A stretch of 64,000 nucleotides of DNA from Lachnospiraceae bacterium (GCA_028692395.1 JAQUXP010000005.1:70014-134013); one strand, 5' to 3'. Positions 18,941-28,538 are shown, counted from the stretch's first letter. A program made the numbers and translations. Notes: generated by a model from the sequence alone, not told the origin.

Positions 18941-20026
18941 TTATTCATTATTCTTCATGTATTCCATATAGCTTACTACCATCATGGCAATCTTGAAGGT
19001 CAGTGCATCGTCAAATACGCGGATATCAAGTCCTGTGCTCTTCTCCAGCTTCTCCAGACGATATACCAGCGTATTACGATGTACATAAAGCTGTCTGGAG
19101 GTCTCTGAAACATTCAGATTGTTTTCGAAGAACTTGTTGATGGTTGTCAGAGTTTCTTCATCAAAGGTATCAGGCAGATGCTCGCCAAATACTTCCTTCA
19201 TAAACATATCACAAAGCGGTACCGGCAGCTGGTAGATCAGACGGCCAATTCCAAGATTACTGTAAGGGATTACATTTTTTTCGGCATAGAAGATCTTTCC
19301 TACCTCAAGCGCCATCTTTGCTTCTTTATAAGAACGGGATACTCCGTTGATTTCGTGTACCGGATTACCATAGGCTACACGAACCTGTGACATCGCTTCT
19401 GCATTCAGCATATCCACCAGCATTCTGGCAGTCTGTTCCATATCCTCATTGGTATCCTCATCCCTCAGTTCTTTCACGATGATAATGCTTCGTTCATCCA
19501 CGGCACTGATGAAGTCCTTCGGGCGCGCTGCAAAAAGACTTTTCACGGTCTCCATCGCACTGGTATCCTTTTCATTCTTGGTCTCTACGATGTAGATCAC
19601 ACGACGCACTTCCGTATCTATGCGAAGCTTCTTTGCACGGTTGTATACATCAACCATCAGCAGGTTATCCAGCAGCAGATTCTGGATGAAGTTATTCTTA
19701 TCCAGACGCTCCTTATATGCGATAATCAAATTCTGAATCTGACATACCGCTACCTTTCCTATCATATATGCGTCATCGTTGCTGCCCTTCGCAACTAAAA
19801 CATACTCCACATTCTGATTGTCATACACTTTAAAGAAATGATAATCCTGAACTACCTGACTATCGGCAGCTGAATTTACAAAAGAGCTGATACTTTCCGG
19901 ATTCAGTCCGGCTTCTGGAAATGTAGATACCAGCATTACACCATCTGTATTTGTGATGCAGAGATCAATTCTTGTAATATTTCTTAATTCGTCAATTGTT
20001 TTCTGTAATACCTGACTTGTTACCAA
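18941..20026 (-). CDS. CdaR/PucR-type transcriptional regulator
   Basis: 361 residues. A GTG at 20035 overlaps the AGGAGG site; the TTG at 20026 is spaced 8 bp from it and is preferred. The N-terminal part (to about 120) is a sugar-diacid-recognition-like sensor (LVTSQVLQKTIDELRNITRIDLCITNTDGVML). A GGDEF-like middle region follows, and the C-terminal PucR helix-turn-helix (FFENNLNVSETSRQLYVHRNTLVYRLEKLEKSTGLDI) is clear. CdaR proteins activate uptake or breakdown genes in response to diacids such as glycerate or glucarate. It lies upstream of the hydratase gene with a 40-bp gap, so it probably controls its own operon. Confidence 0.88.
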   Translation of the reverse strand: MVTSQVLQKTIDELRNITRIDLCITNTDGVMLVSTFPEAGLNPESISSFVNSAADSQVVQDYHFFKVYDNQNVEYVLVAKGSNDDAYMIGKVAVCQIQNLIIAYKERLDKNNFIQNLLLDNLLMVDVYNRAKKLRIDTEVRRVIYIVETKNEKDTSAMETVKSLFAARPKDFISAVDERSIIIVKELRDEDTNEDMEQTARMLVDMLNAEAMSQVRVAYGNPVHEINGVSRSYKEAKMALEVGKIFYAEKNVIPYSNLGIGRLIYQLPVPLCDMFMKEVFGEHLPDTFDEETLTTINKFFENNLNVSETSRQLYVHRNTLVYRLEKLEKSTGLDIRVFDDALTFKIAMMVVSYMEYMKNNE

Positions 20027-20217
20027 TCCCGACACCTCCTTTTTCTATACTTTCGAACAGGCTCGAAACCTGTCCCCAATAGGTATATCATATATTATTT
20101 TACCAAAAATGGCAATCCATTTTTGACATATTCAACGATGTTTGTCACTGTTTGTGCTCTGACTCTACAGCATCTTTATGCAGGCATGAATTACTTTACA
20201 TGATCCACGATCCACAC
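20027..20217. other. Regulatory region upstream of the CdaR-type gene
   Basis: Contains an inverted repeat AAAAATGG-4-CCATTTTT (20105-20124) and a hairpin with GGACAGG/CCTGTTC close to the ribosome site. These could be an operator or an RNA switch; I cannot tell which. Confidence 0.4.
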
Positions 20218-20246
20218 AAAAAGGGTTGCCGCCAATGCGACAACCC
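20218..20246 (-). terminator. Terminator of the msmK/ugpC-like gene
   Basis: GGGTTGCCGC (20223-20232) and GCGACAACCC (20237-20246) form a stem with a 4-base loop, followed on the minus strand by five T. Confidence 0.9.
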
Positions 20247-20265
20247 CAATAAATTCATAATCAGA

Positions 20266-21378
20266 CTAGTTTGTGATGGTAAGCTCTGTCTCTTTATCAA
20301 ACAGATGAACTTTTTCCATATCAAGTGCAAATTTAACAACATCACCTGTTCTTGCAGTTGTACGAGGATCAACACGTGCTGTCATTGGGAAGCTTTCAAC
20401 ATCAAAGTACAGATATACTTCTGCACCTAACAGCTCGTAAACGTTGATTGTAGCTTCGATTACGCTGTCTTTGGATGTCTCGATCATCATCTGAGAATCG
20501 CTGAGGTTCTCAGGACGAATACCCATAACAACAGTCTTTCCATCATATCCGCCTTCGATAACTGCTTTAGACTTGGAAGCCGGCAGTTTCAGAGTGTATT
20601 TTCCAACTGTTAAGCTTACTTCATTTCCCTTAACTGCAACTTTAGCATCCATGAAGTTCATCTGAGGAGATCCGATGAATCCGGCTACGAACAGATTGCC
20701 AGGTGCATTGTAAAGGTTCTGAGGTGTATCAACCTGCTGAACAACACCATCTTTCATAACTACGATTCTGGTACCAAGTGTCATAGCCTCGGTCTGATCA
20801 TGTGTTACATAGATGATAGTAGCGCCCAGTCTCTCATGCAGTTTGGAGATCTCAGTACGCATCTGTACACGAAGTTTTGCATCCAGGTTTGAAAGAGGCT
20901 CATCCATAAGGAATACTTTAGGATCACGTACGATAGCACGTCCCATAGCAACACGCTGTCTCTGTCCACCGGAAAGAGCTTTCGGTTTACGGTCTAACAG
21001 TTTCTCAAGATCAAGGATCTTAGCAGCTTCTCTAACCTGTTTGTCAATCTGGTCTTTCGGAACTTTTCTCAGTTTCAGTCCGAATGCCATGTTATCAAAA
21101 ACAGTCATATGTGGGTACAGAGCGTAGTTCTGGAATACCATTGCGATATCTCTGTCCTTCGGCTCAACATCATTCATAACTTTGTCGCCGATTTTAAGTG
21201 TTCCGTCTGAAATCTCTTCCAGACCTGCGATCATACGCAGAGTAGTTGATTTACCACATCCTGAAGGTCCTACAAAGATGATAAACTCTTTGTCTTCGAT
21301 CTCAAGATTAAAATCTTTAACTGCTTCAAAACCATTCGGATATTTCTTGCAAATATGCTGTAATGATAAACCTGCCAT
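20266..21378 (-). CDS. msmK: Sugar ABC transporter ATP-binding protein, MsmK/UgpC type
   Basis: 370 residues, ATG at 21378 behind AGGAGG. Walker A GPSGCGKST (37-45), Q-loop VFQNYALYPH, signature LSGGQRQRVAMGRA (135-148), Walker B VFLMDEPLSNLDAKLR and the C-terminal TOBE/OB domain (about 240-370) are complete. In Firmicutes one MsmK-type ATPase energises many carbohydrate importers. Two importers in this window (36.4-40.0 kb and 52.3-55.9 kb) have a binding protein and two permeases but no ATPase, so this gene is the likely partner. It is monocistronic with its own terminator. Confidence 0.93.
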   Translation of the reverse strand: MAGLSLQHICKKYPNGFEAVKDFNLEIEDKEFIIFVGPSGCGKSTTLRMIAGLEEISDGTLKIGDKVMNDVEPKDRDIAMVFQNYALYPHMTVFDNMAFGLKLRKVPKDQIDKQVREAAKILDLEKLLDRKPKALSGGQRQRVAMGRAIVRDPKVFLMDEPLSNLDAKLRVQMRTEISKLHERLGATIIYVTHDQTEAMTLGTRIVVMKDGVVQQVDTPQNLYNAPGNLFVAGFIGSPQMNFMDAKVAVKGNEVSLTVGKYTLKLPASKSKAVIEGGYDGKTVVMGIRPENLSDSQMMIETSKDSVIEATINVYELLGAEVYLYFDVESFPMTARVDPRTTARTGDVVKFALDMEKVHLFDKETELTITN

Positions 21379-21728
21379 TTTAAATTCCTCCTAATTGATT
21401 GTCCAACTTTCTTTTTCATGCGAACCAGCGGCTCACCTTGTATCTGTAAACAGTATACATAACTATCCAAATTTAAGCCATGCCATTTTTTCACAAATTT
21501 TACTTGAGCACTTTGTCAATTGTGATTATACCTAAACTGCCATTTGAGACAATCCGACACTTTGACGAAACAAATCCCTCTTTCGTATACAGATTGACGA
21601 ACCGTTAATTTATAGTTTATTCATTTGCTTTTTTCTATATTATTAGCTATACTTTATAGTAGATTTTCGATATGCCGCCGGTCGGCATTTCCGTATCTAT
21701 AACTCTAAAAGAAACGAGGCTTTTTATT
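21379..21728. other. Divergent intergenic region between msmK and the YesL-like gene
   Basis: 350 bp without a gene. For the plus strand there is TATACT near 21651 and, in the leader, a small hairpin ATGCCG/CGGCAT (21672-21688). Minus-strand promoter elements for msmK must lie at the left, but I see no unambiguous -35/-10 pair. Confidence 0.4.
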
Positions 21729-22475
21729 ATGTCTATGCTGGGTGGTATCTTTAACGTTGACAGTAAATTCTCTATATTTATGAGTAAACTGTTTGATTTG
21801 ATGGTATTGAACTTTATCTTCATTATCATGTGTATCCCAATCATCACCATCGGTGCCAATGTCACCGCAACCTATTATGTAACACTGCGTATGTCCCGCA
21901 ACGAGGACTCCTACGTGTGGAAAAGCTACTGGAAGTCCTTCCGCCAGAACTTCAAACAATCGACCATTATATGGCTGATTACGCTGGGTCTTGGGCTTTT
22001 GCTGGTTGCAGACATCTATCTGACCAACCATGTAGTAACAGGCGTTCTTCAGTATATCCGTTACTTCTTCTACTGCCTGGCACTGATATACTTCTTTGTT
22101 ATGCTGTATGTATTTCCAATCCAGAGCCGTTTTTACAACAAAGTAAGATACACACTGCGCAACTCCTTCCTGTTTGCGATTCGTCATCTCCCTTATACCC
22201 TGCTGATGGCAGCAGTGGTAATCGGACCTACCATCGTGGCAACACTGGCAGGCGGCGCCGTCTTCAGTTACTTTATCCTAGTAGTCGTGCTGTTCGGTTT
22301 TTCAGGAACCGCATATATCAATTCTATCTTCCTGAATAAAATCTTCAAAAAGTACATCCCCGAGGAGGGCGAAGAGTCCAACGACTCTACCCAGGAACTC
22401 GAAGCTGCCGATGCTACACTGGAATCCATAACCGAACAATCCACTGAGTCCGACGACATCAACTCCAACCAATAA
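21729..22475 (+). CDS. YesL-like DUF624 membrane protein
   Basis: 248 residues starting MSMLGGIFNVDSKFSIFMSKLFDLMVLNFIFIIMCIPIITIGA. The frame opens 19 codons earlier, but GAGG precedes 21729 at a usable distance and the family signature starts there. Five or six membrane segments and the block NEDSYVWKSYWKSFRQNFKQST are typical of DUF624 (YesL). The tail is acidic. YesL genes accompany YtcP/LplB-type sugar importers and YesMN sensors; their role is not established. It diverges from the msmK gene, which fits a carbohydrate-uptake link. Confidence 0.88.
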   Translation: MSMLGGIFNVDSKFSIFMSKLFDLMVLNFIFIIMCIPIITIGANVTATYYVTLRMSRNEDSYVWKSYWKSFRQNFKQSTIIWLITLGLGLLLVADIYLTNHVVTGVLQYIRYFFYCLALIYFFVMLYVFPIQSRFYNKVRYTLRNSFLFAIRHLPYTLLMAAVVIGPTIVATLAGGAVFSYFILVVVLFGFSGTAYINSIFLNKIFKKYIPEEGEESNDSTQELEAADATLESITEQSTESDDINSNQ

Positions 22476-22531
22476 CCAACCAATTTCCGATGGCACCGGC
22501 TCCAACCAATAAGCAGTAAGCAGCTTCCGGA

Positions 22532-22776
22532 AGGGGCTGTCCCACTTCGATGGTCGGGAGTTCCTTATGAGGACGGAACACATTTGCAGAAGTCCTAAGC
22601 ATACAAAAACAACCGGTTTTGCGTTATAAGAAATCAGCATACTGTGTGAACAGTAATAGTTTATGCTGACTTCTTATGATTTTAGCAAAATCGGTTGTTT
22701 TTTGTATACTCTTGGACTTCGAAACCCTGTTCTGTTCTCAGAGGAGACTTGGGGCCATCGTAGTGCGACGGCCCCT
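22532..22776. repeat. Palindromic element B (family of six), chimeric arms
   Basis: About 245 bp between convergent genes. Core blocks TTTGCAGAAGTCCTAAGCAT and TATACTCTTGGACTTCGAAA and the inner stem ACAACCGGTTTTGC/GCAAAATCGGTTGT are conserved. The outer ends AGGGGC/GCCCCT pair, but the arms match less well than in other copies. The left arm resembles element E and the right arm element D. Confidence 0.8.
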
Positions 22777-22797
22777 CAAAACCATGTCATTCCTATC

Positions 22798-25401
22798 TTA
22801 TTCGTTCCCCTTTAAAACCTCCGCAAAACTGACCGTGACTTTAAAGAGATCCCCATCCAGCTGGATATCAAACTCTCCATGCTGAAGTCTTGTAAGATTT
22901 TGCGCAATAGACAGTCCAAGACCGCTTCCTTCTGTACTTCTTGATACATCGCCTCTGATAAAGCGCTCTGTTAATTCATCCGCATTAATATTCAGAGGAT
23001 TTTCCGATATATTCTTGATGCTGAAGTAAATTCTTCCTGCTTCCCGTCTGGTATCCACATAGATTCTTGTTCCAGGCATACTGTATTTGGCAGCATTTCC
23101 GTATAGATTCTCCAGTACACGCCAGATCTGTCTTCCATCCACTGCGATACGTAAGTTTTCCGATTCCAGACTGCAGATCAGATTCAGATTGCGATTATGG
23201 AAACGCTCGTCAAATTCTCCGTTGATCTGCTGTATCAGCTCATTTAGGTTCAACACGGCAAATTCCAGCTTCACATTACCGGAGCTCACCTTCGAAGCCT
23301 CCACCAGATCCTCCGTCAATTGTTTTAATCTCTGAGATTTGTTTTCCAGTACCTTCAGGTATCCCTGAATTTTTTCATCCTGTATATTCTCACGCTGCAA
23401 CAGATCTACATAATTGATAATGGAAGTAAGCGGTGTCTTGATGTCATGCGAGACATTGGTGATCAGATCCGCCTTCAGCCGCTCGCTTTTCAGACGTTCC
23501 TGAATCGCTGCATTCAACCCGTCTCCCACTGTGTTCAGAGTGTCTGCCAGCACAAGATTATCGCCGTTCAGATTCGTGGTGTCTACTTTATAGTCCAGAT
23601 TTCCTGATCCGATCATCCGAATTCCCTCGATGATTGTCTGACGTCCAGCCGCCTCCCTGAGCATATACAGCATCACGATTCCATCTGCGATCATACACAG
23701 CAGTACTCCAAAGCCTGAAAATGCAGTGATCAGAAACATATGCATGAATACAAATGCACAGAATACAACGATCATTTTCGAGGAGGTTTTTCTTGCTGCA
23801 TATACATTCTGGCACACACCGATGATGCTGCGCAAAAGGCTGTTCTTCCAAAGATTTTTGCCTTTGATTCTTCGCACCAGACTGTAATAGAATATCATAA
23901 GTCCTCCCAGACACAGCACAGACAGGGCTGCGACCAGCACCAGACCCCAAAGTTCTGTCTCTGTACTTGCATATAGAACAATCTTAAGGGCAGTTATCGC
24001 TGCCACAGCTTCCACCAGGATACCGCAGATCATAAGTCCGAAGAATACCTCCGTGGGCATACGGTCAAATCCAAACAGATAGATCTTTGTATCTTCTTTG
24101 CGATGTCCCGACTGAAAGTTACTCAGCACGAAGGCAAGCAGCAGTAGAATACAGCTTATGATGGCAATCACGATTGCAGGAATTACGCAAGGAGAATAGC
24201 GTTCATAGACTGCTGCTGCCTGGGAGATCTGATCCTCCGCCGGAAAGCTTCCGTCCACACCGATAAATACGGTTTCATCTGCCCCCAGCATTTCATTTGC
24301 AGCGAATAACGACTTCATTTCCGTGGTTGCTTTGGTGTTGCTTCCCACCGCCATCTCCGTGATACTACCATTTTTTCTCTGATAGTAAATACTGGAAGCA
24401 TAGGTTTTCAATTCTTCCATATCACTGTTCACAGCATTCTTCTTGGTCTTCCATTCTTGGATGTTCGTGTAGATCTGACCGTCGGAATCTGTCATGTAAT
24501 AGCGAATATTGGTGTTTTGCACAGAGGTGATCTCCTCCACGGACTGAAAGCTTTGTATATAGTAAATGGCGGATGCAAGCTCAGCATACAGCTCCTCCAG
24601 CGATACTGTAGTGGAATTCTTCGCTGCATATTCTGCAAGGGTTGTCCCTGCGGCTGTGACGCCAATCCCTTCCTCCTCCTTACTTCCCACCGTAAAAAGG
24701 TAGATAAACCGATCTGAGAATTCTGTGATTTTTCTGCCGGACAGCTCTTCAATCCTTTTCGCTGTCTCCAACTCCTCCTCCGTCACATAATCGGCTGCTT
24801 CCGTATTCTTAAGGGACGTGGTACCATTGACATAGGCTTCCGCCTCATCTGCGGTAATAATTGCCCCCAGGTCTTCCAGATAATCCTTGCTCAGTATACT
24901 GTAATAATACCCTTGCGCACCACTGACACCATTATAGGAGCCAAAATCGTATGATAGATTGTTGCGCAGCGTGTCGGCTGTCCCCAAAGCACCCATATCT
25001 TTGAGCTGCTGAACAGTGTAAGAAACCGCCGGATTACCCTTCACGTCGGATCCCTGTGTCTCTCCTGCACTTAGATTCACAATATCTACCTTCTGCTGGG
25101 CGTCATAGATTCCCTGGGCATTTAACAGCTTTGCATCCTTGATCCCATAGGCGTTCTGATGCATCTGAGTCCAGACTTCATCGGCACACCTCTTGGTATC
25201 TACATATCTGCTTTGACCCTTCAGATTGTTTGGATCACCTCCATTAAATAAGTAAAGTGCGAAAATGCCCACACATATTACCAGTATGGCAGTACAGATC
25301 AGCTGCACCGCTACCGTAACTGCTTTCGCTACGCTCCCGTAGATCATCCGCGACTGCGACTTCATCTGCTGAGACTGCTCCTGGCTTTCCTCTGCTTTCA
25401 T
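22798..25401 (-). CDS. Membrane sensor histidine kinase with large extracytoplasmic domain
   Basis: 867 residues, ATG at 25401. A membrane segment at about 30-53 is followed by a roughly 350-residue outside domain and then a cluster of five or six helices (about 405-590). The cytoplasmic part has the H-box SHDIKTPLTSIINYVDLL (His near 650), N-box VLENLYGNAAKYS and G-boxes GSGLGLSIAQNL. The response-regulator gene ends 10 bp upstream, so the two form an operon and a signalling pair. The ligand is unknown. Because the outside domain is long and has no recognisable fold, relation to cell-envelope or antibiotic stress is only a guess from family trends. Confidence 0.9.
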   Translation of the reverse strand: MKAEESQEQSQQMKSQSRMIYGSVAKAVTVAVQLICTAILVICVGIFALYLFNGGDPNNLKGQSRYVDTKRCADEVWTQMHQNAYGIKDAKLLNAQGIYDAQQKVDIVNLSAGETQGSDVKGNPAVSYTVQQLKDMGALGTADTLRNNLSYDFGSYNGVSGAQGYYYSILSKDYLEDLGAIITADEAEAYVNGTTSLKNTEAADYVTEEELETAKRIEELSGRKITEFSDRFIYLFTVGSKEEEGIGVTAAGTTLAEYAAKNSTTVSLEELYAELASAIYYIQSFQSVEEITSVQNTNIRYYMTDSDGQIYTNIQEWKTKKNAVNSDMEELKTYASSIYYQRKNGSITEMAVGSNTKATTEMKSLFAANEMLGADETVFIGVDGSFPAEDQISQAAAVYERYSPCVIPAIVIAIISCILLLLAFVLSNFQSGHRKEDTKIYLFGFDRMPTEVFFGLMICGILVEAVAAITALKIVLYASTETELWGLVLVAALSVLCLGGLMIFYYSLVRRIKGKNLWKNSLLRSIIGVCQNVYAARKTSSKMIVVFCAFVFMHMFLITAFSGFGVLLCMIADGIVMLYMLREAAGRQTIIEGIRMIGSGNLDYKVDTTNLNGDNLVLADTLNTVGDGLNAAIQERLKSERLKADLITNVSHDIKTPLTSIINYVDLLQRENIQDEKIQGYLKVLENKSQRLKQLTEDLVEASKVSSGNVKLEFAVLNLNELIQQINGEFDERFHNRNLNLICSLESENLRIAVDGRQIWRVLENLYGNAAKYSMPGTRIYVDTRREAGRIYFSIKNISENPLNINADELTERFIRGDVSRSTEGSGLGLSIAQNLTRLQHGEFDIQLDGDLFKVTVSFAEVLKGNE

Positions 25402-25411
25402 AAAATCCCTC

Positions 25412-26107
25412 CTATTGTTTTTCTATCTTATATCCGATTCCCCACACAACCTTGAGATAACGGGGATCCTTTGGATTAATCTCTATCTTCTCACGAATAT
25501 GCCGGATATGAACCGCAACTGTGTTATCAGCTCCGATGGCTTCTTCCTTCCAGATATTCTCATAAATTTGTTCTATAGAATATACTTTTCCCGGGTTTTT
25601 CACCAGAAGCAGCAGGATATTATACTCGATAGGCGTCAGCTTCACCGCCTCATCATCTACCGTCACCTCTTTCAGATCATCATTGATCAGCAGACCTCCT
25701 ACCTGGAAGATATTCCCTTCCTTTGCCTCTGTCATATTGCCAAGCTTCGTATAACGCCGCAGCTGTGATTTTACCCGTGCTACCAGCTCCAGCGGATTAA
25801 AAGGTTTCGTGACATAGTCATCTGCCCCAATATTCAATCCAAGAATCTTATCCGCATCCTCTGACTTGGCTGAGAGGATAATAATCGGAATTGCACTTTT
25901 TTCCCGGATCTTCAATGTTGCACGGATGCCATCCAGCTTCGGCATCATAACATCGATAATCAGAAGCTGAATATCTTCTGCTTCCATCATTCGCAAGGCC
26001 TGGATTCCATCATATGCCTTCAGAATATGATATCCCTCCTGTGACAGATAAATCTCTATTGCTTCCACTATTTCGTGATCGTCATCACATACCAGTATGT
26101 TCATCAT
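25412..26107 (-). CDS. OmpR/VanR-type response regulator
   Basis: 231 residues starting MMNILVCDDDHEIVEAIEIYL. The frame extends eight codons upstream, but AGAGGGG precedes the ATG at 26107. The receiver has the acidic pair DDD, phospho-acceptor Asp in LLIIDVMMPKLDG (about 52) and Lys in DDYVTKPF. The C-terminal winged helix ends HIRHIREKIEINPKDPRYLKVVWGIGYKI. It is phosphorylated by the kinase encoded 10 bp downstream and should bind promoters of target genes, perhaps including its own. Confidence 0.93.
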   Translation of the reverse strand: MMNILVCDDDHEIVEAIEIYLSQEGYHILKAYDGIQALRMMEAEDIQLLIIDVMMPKLDGIRATLKIREKSAIPIIILSAKSEDADKILGLNIGADDYVTKPFNPLELVARVKSQLRRYTKLGNMTEAKEGNIFQVGGLLINDDLKEVTVDDEAVKLTPIEYNILLLLVKNPGKVYSIEQIYENIWKEEAIGADNTVAVHIRHIREKIEINPKDPRYLKVVWGIGYKIEKQ

Positions 26108-26319
26108 CTTTTTTACCCCTCTCATCTTCACTTCTCATTTTTGCGGTGCGCACCCCAAAGCTTTAGAATCCATTATAGCTTATTTTAAATGGATTTTCCA
26201 TGATGAAGATTCCCAGTATTTCGTAAACGAAATAACTGCCGTTCTTTACACTATCTAATTTATCATGTGAATGTTAGCTTTCCCCCATAGAAACTCTTAA
26301 GATATTTTTAAAATGCCAA

Positions 26320-26348
26320 TTGCACACCCGGCAGCACAATGCTATACT
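26320..26348 (+). promoter_or_regulatory. Promoter of the 88-residue protein gene
   Basis: TTGCAC (26320-26325), 17 bp, TATACT (26343-26348). The predicted leader is about 125 nt and includes the palindrome at 26425. Confidence 0.65.
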
Positions 26349-26424
26349 AATAGCATTCGCCTGGAATCCATGAAACTATGCAATTCTACCAGGCTGAATC
26401 TACTGCCGATTACATTAAAACCTT

Positions 26425-26451
26425 ATAACTGTTCAGTACCTGAGCAGTTAC
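26425..26451 (+). repeat. Leader palindrome, copy 2 of 3
   Basis: 27 bp: left half ATAACTGTTCAG, 3-bp centre, right half CTGAGCAGTTAC. It lies in the 5' leader, 28 bp before the start codon of the small gene. Confidence 0.65.
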
Positions 26452-26479
26452 AGAACTTTTCATCAAGGAGAAGAATTAT

Positions 26480-26746
26480 ATGTTCCGATTATGGGGAAAA
26501 ATATTTGAAGATAATCATATGCTGAAGGATCAGACCATCGAAGATGACACACAGGAAACCCGCACTCATAAAATATTCAACGCTCTGAATGAGCTCTGCG
26601 TCCTCTGGGATCTGAGCAAGCCCATCTGGCTTGAAAAAAATATAGCCGAATTCAAAAAGCTTGGCAAAACCCGCTTTTACCAGGACAACTTCATCGACCA
26701 CATCGACTTTGAATACCTGGAGATCCACATCATCGAAGAAGATTAG
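26480..26746 (+). CDS. Small conserved-looking protein, 88 residues
   Basis: MFRLWGKIFEDNHMLKDQTI with AAGGAG upstream at good spacing, a strong promoter and a palindromic leader, so it is a real gene. The protein is acidic, contains several Trp and aromatic residues (WDLSKPIWLEKN), has no membrane segment, and ends LEIHIIEED. Similar small proteins occur in Lachnospiraceae genomes; I know no function. It is followed 12 bp later by palindromic element C. Confidence 0.75.
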   Translation: MFRLWGKIFEDNHMLKDQTIEDDTQETRTHKIFNALNELCVLWDLSKPIWLEKNIAEFKKLGKTRFYQDNFIDHIDFEYLEIHIIEED

Positions 26747-26758
26747 CACAATAAAATG

Positions 26759-27009
26759 AAGGGGTCCGTGGCAGGGCAGCGGGACACCACACGACAGGGC
26801 TGGGGGACACTGTTTCAAAGTCCAAGAGCACACACAGAACCAATACATTTTGCAAAAACCGCAGGCAGCGAGCACAAACTCGCTTCGCTCAGACAGTATG
26901 CTCACTGTCTGCAATGCAAAATGTATTGGTTCTGGTGTGCTTAGGACTTTTGCAAATGTGTCCCCCAGCCCTGTCGTGTGGTGCCCCGCCGCCCTGCCAC
27001 GGACCCCTT
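26759..27009. repeat. Palindromic element C (family of six)
   Basis: About 251 bp between convergent genes. The 51-bp outer arms pair with only two or three mismatches and share almost nothing with the arms of the other copies. Core blocks TTTCAAAGTCCAAGAGCACA and TGTGCTTAGGACTTTTGCAA and the centre AAACTCGCTTCGCTCAGACA are in the same orientation as element A. Confidence 0.85.
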
Positions 27010-27026
27010 TATATGCTGAGGTTCTG

Positions 27027-28538
27027 TTAGCTGCGGCTGTTCATTCCCTGATGCTTTCCTAATATGATTACGCAGACAATCAATAAGACTACAGAAACTG
27101 CCAATGCCAGAGCACTCTTGGTAATACCGGCGATGACGAAGCCGATCAGGGCGATGGCGCCGTTCAGGCAGGCGTATGGAAGCTGCGTCCTTACATGATC
27201 CACCAGATCACAGCCTGCTCCGGTAGAAGACAAAATGGTGGTATCTGAGATCGGTGAGCAGTGATCTCCGAAAAGTCCGCCGGACAGTACCGCACCCACA
27301 CAGATGTAAACCGGAATGGTAAATGCATATGCCATGGGGATGGCCAGCGGCATCATAATCGCAAAGGTTCCCCAGGAGCTTCCGGTGGAGAAGGAAACAC
27401 AGGCACCAAACAAAAAGAGTATTGCCGGAACCAAAACTCCGGGAATGCTGCTTTTCTGCATGAGCTGAATAATAAAATCAGCCGTTCCAAGCTCACTGAT
27501 AATAGCCCCCAGCGTCCATGCCAATATCAGGGTAATCGCAACGTCATTCATACTCTTCATACCGGAAACATAGATCTGAAAAGTCTCCTTAAAGGACTTC
27601 ACCTTGAACACTACAATCAGTAAAATCAAGACAACTCCTGCGAAAAAATATCCGGTAGTCAGTGCCACACGGAAGGTATTGCCGTCTACTTTATGGAAAG
27701 GAAATCCTTCCGGAATCAAAAGTCCAAACAAAGTGGCAAACAACACCAGAAGCGGCAGGATTACCATGCTGGTACGTGCATTCTGGGGAATCTGTTCTCC
27801 CACTTCTTTCGCTCTCTGGGGATTTGAATTCTCCCAGCAGACAGCCCCTGTTTCCTCCACACGCTTCTCCGCTTTCTTCATCTGAGAAAAATCCAGCTTG
27901 CTCAGCGCAATAATCGGAATCATAAGTACTGCAAGAATCGCATAAATCTGAAAAGGAATAGCCTGAATAAAGGTTGTATAATCCGATGCCTTACTTCCCA
28001 CCGCATCGAATTCATTTTGAATCAGACCCATAATATAGACACCCCAGCCGATAAAAGGTACCAGAATCGCCACCGGTGAAGAAGTAGAATCCAACACCCA
28101 TGCCAGCTTCTCTCTGGAAATCTTCAGCTTGTCAAAAACCGGTTCAAAGATAGGTCCAATAATCAGCGGCGTACCCAGATCCGAGAAAAACACCACAATT
28201 CCTCCCAGCCAGGCAGCCAGCTGTGCTTTCACCTTTGTATTAATATATCCCGTAACACTTTTTGCAAAAGCCTGCGCCCCTCCGCTCTTCTCCAGCAGCT
28301 TAATAAAGCCGCCGATAAAGATCAAAAGCACGATAACTCCCGCATTATAAGAATCCGTCAGCTGCACAAAATAATAATCGCCAATCAGCGAAGTCACTGC
28401 CTTTATGGGATGACAGGCTGTCAAAATCAAAGTCCCCACCAGTCCTCCACAAAACAATGACAATATTACATTCTTGCTCTTAACCGCAAGAATCACTGCC
28501 AAAAGCGGCGGCAAAATACTTAAAATACCGTAATTCAT
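27027..28538 (-). CDS. NhaC-family Na+/H+ antiporter
   Basis: 503 residues, ATG at 28538 behind GGAGG. Twelve or so membrane segments with the NhaC family blocks VVFFSDLGTPLIIGPIFEP, ASVSFSTGSSWGTFAIMMPLAIPMA-like (here CVSFSTGSSWGT) and GGLFGDHCSPISDTTILSSTGAGCDLVDHV. The last motif with Asp and His is the ion-binding signature of the superfamily. It exchanges cations or possibly an organic anion across the membrane. It lies between palindromic elements C and D and has no co-directional partner. Confidence 0.9.
   Translation of the reverse strand: MNYGILSILPPLLAVILAVKSKNVILSLFCGGLVGTLILTACHPIKAVTSLIGDYYFVQLTDSYNAGVIVLLIFIGGFIKLLEKSGGAQAFAKSVTGYINTKVKAQLAAWLGGIVVFFSDLGTPLIIGPIFEPVFDKLKISREKLAWVLDSTSSPVAILVPFIGWGVYIMGLIQNEFDAVGSKASDYTTFIQAIPFQIYAILAVLMIPIIALSKLDFSQMKKAEKRVEETGAVCWENSNPQRAKEVGEQIPQNARTSMVILPLLVLFATLFGLLIPEGFPFHKVDGNTFRVALTTGYFFAGVVLILLIVVFKVKSFKETFQIYVSGMKSMNDVAITLILAWTLGAIISELGTADFIIQLMQKSSIPGVLVPAILFLFGACVSFSTGSSWGTFAIMMPLAIPMAYAFTIPVYICVGAVLSGGLFGDHCSPISDTTILSSTGAGCDLVDHVRTQLPYACLNGAIALIGFVIAGITKSALALAVSVVLLIVCVIILGKHQGMNSRS

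Noticed and set aside
22302..22885. Open frames in elements B and E giving similar peptides (MLISYNAKPVV..., M(I/V)LAKSVV...)
   Set aside because: Similarity follows from DNA repeat conservation. The frames run into unrelated flanks and lack ribosome sites.
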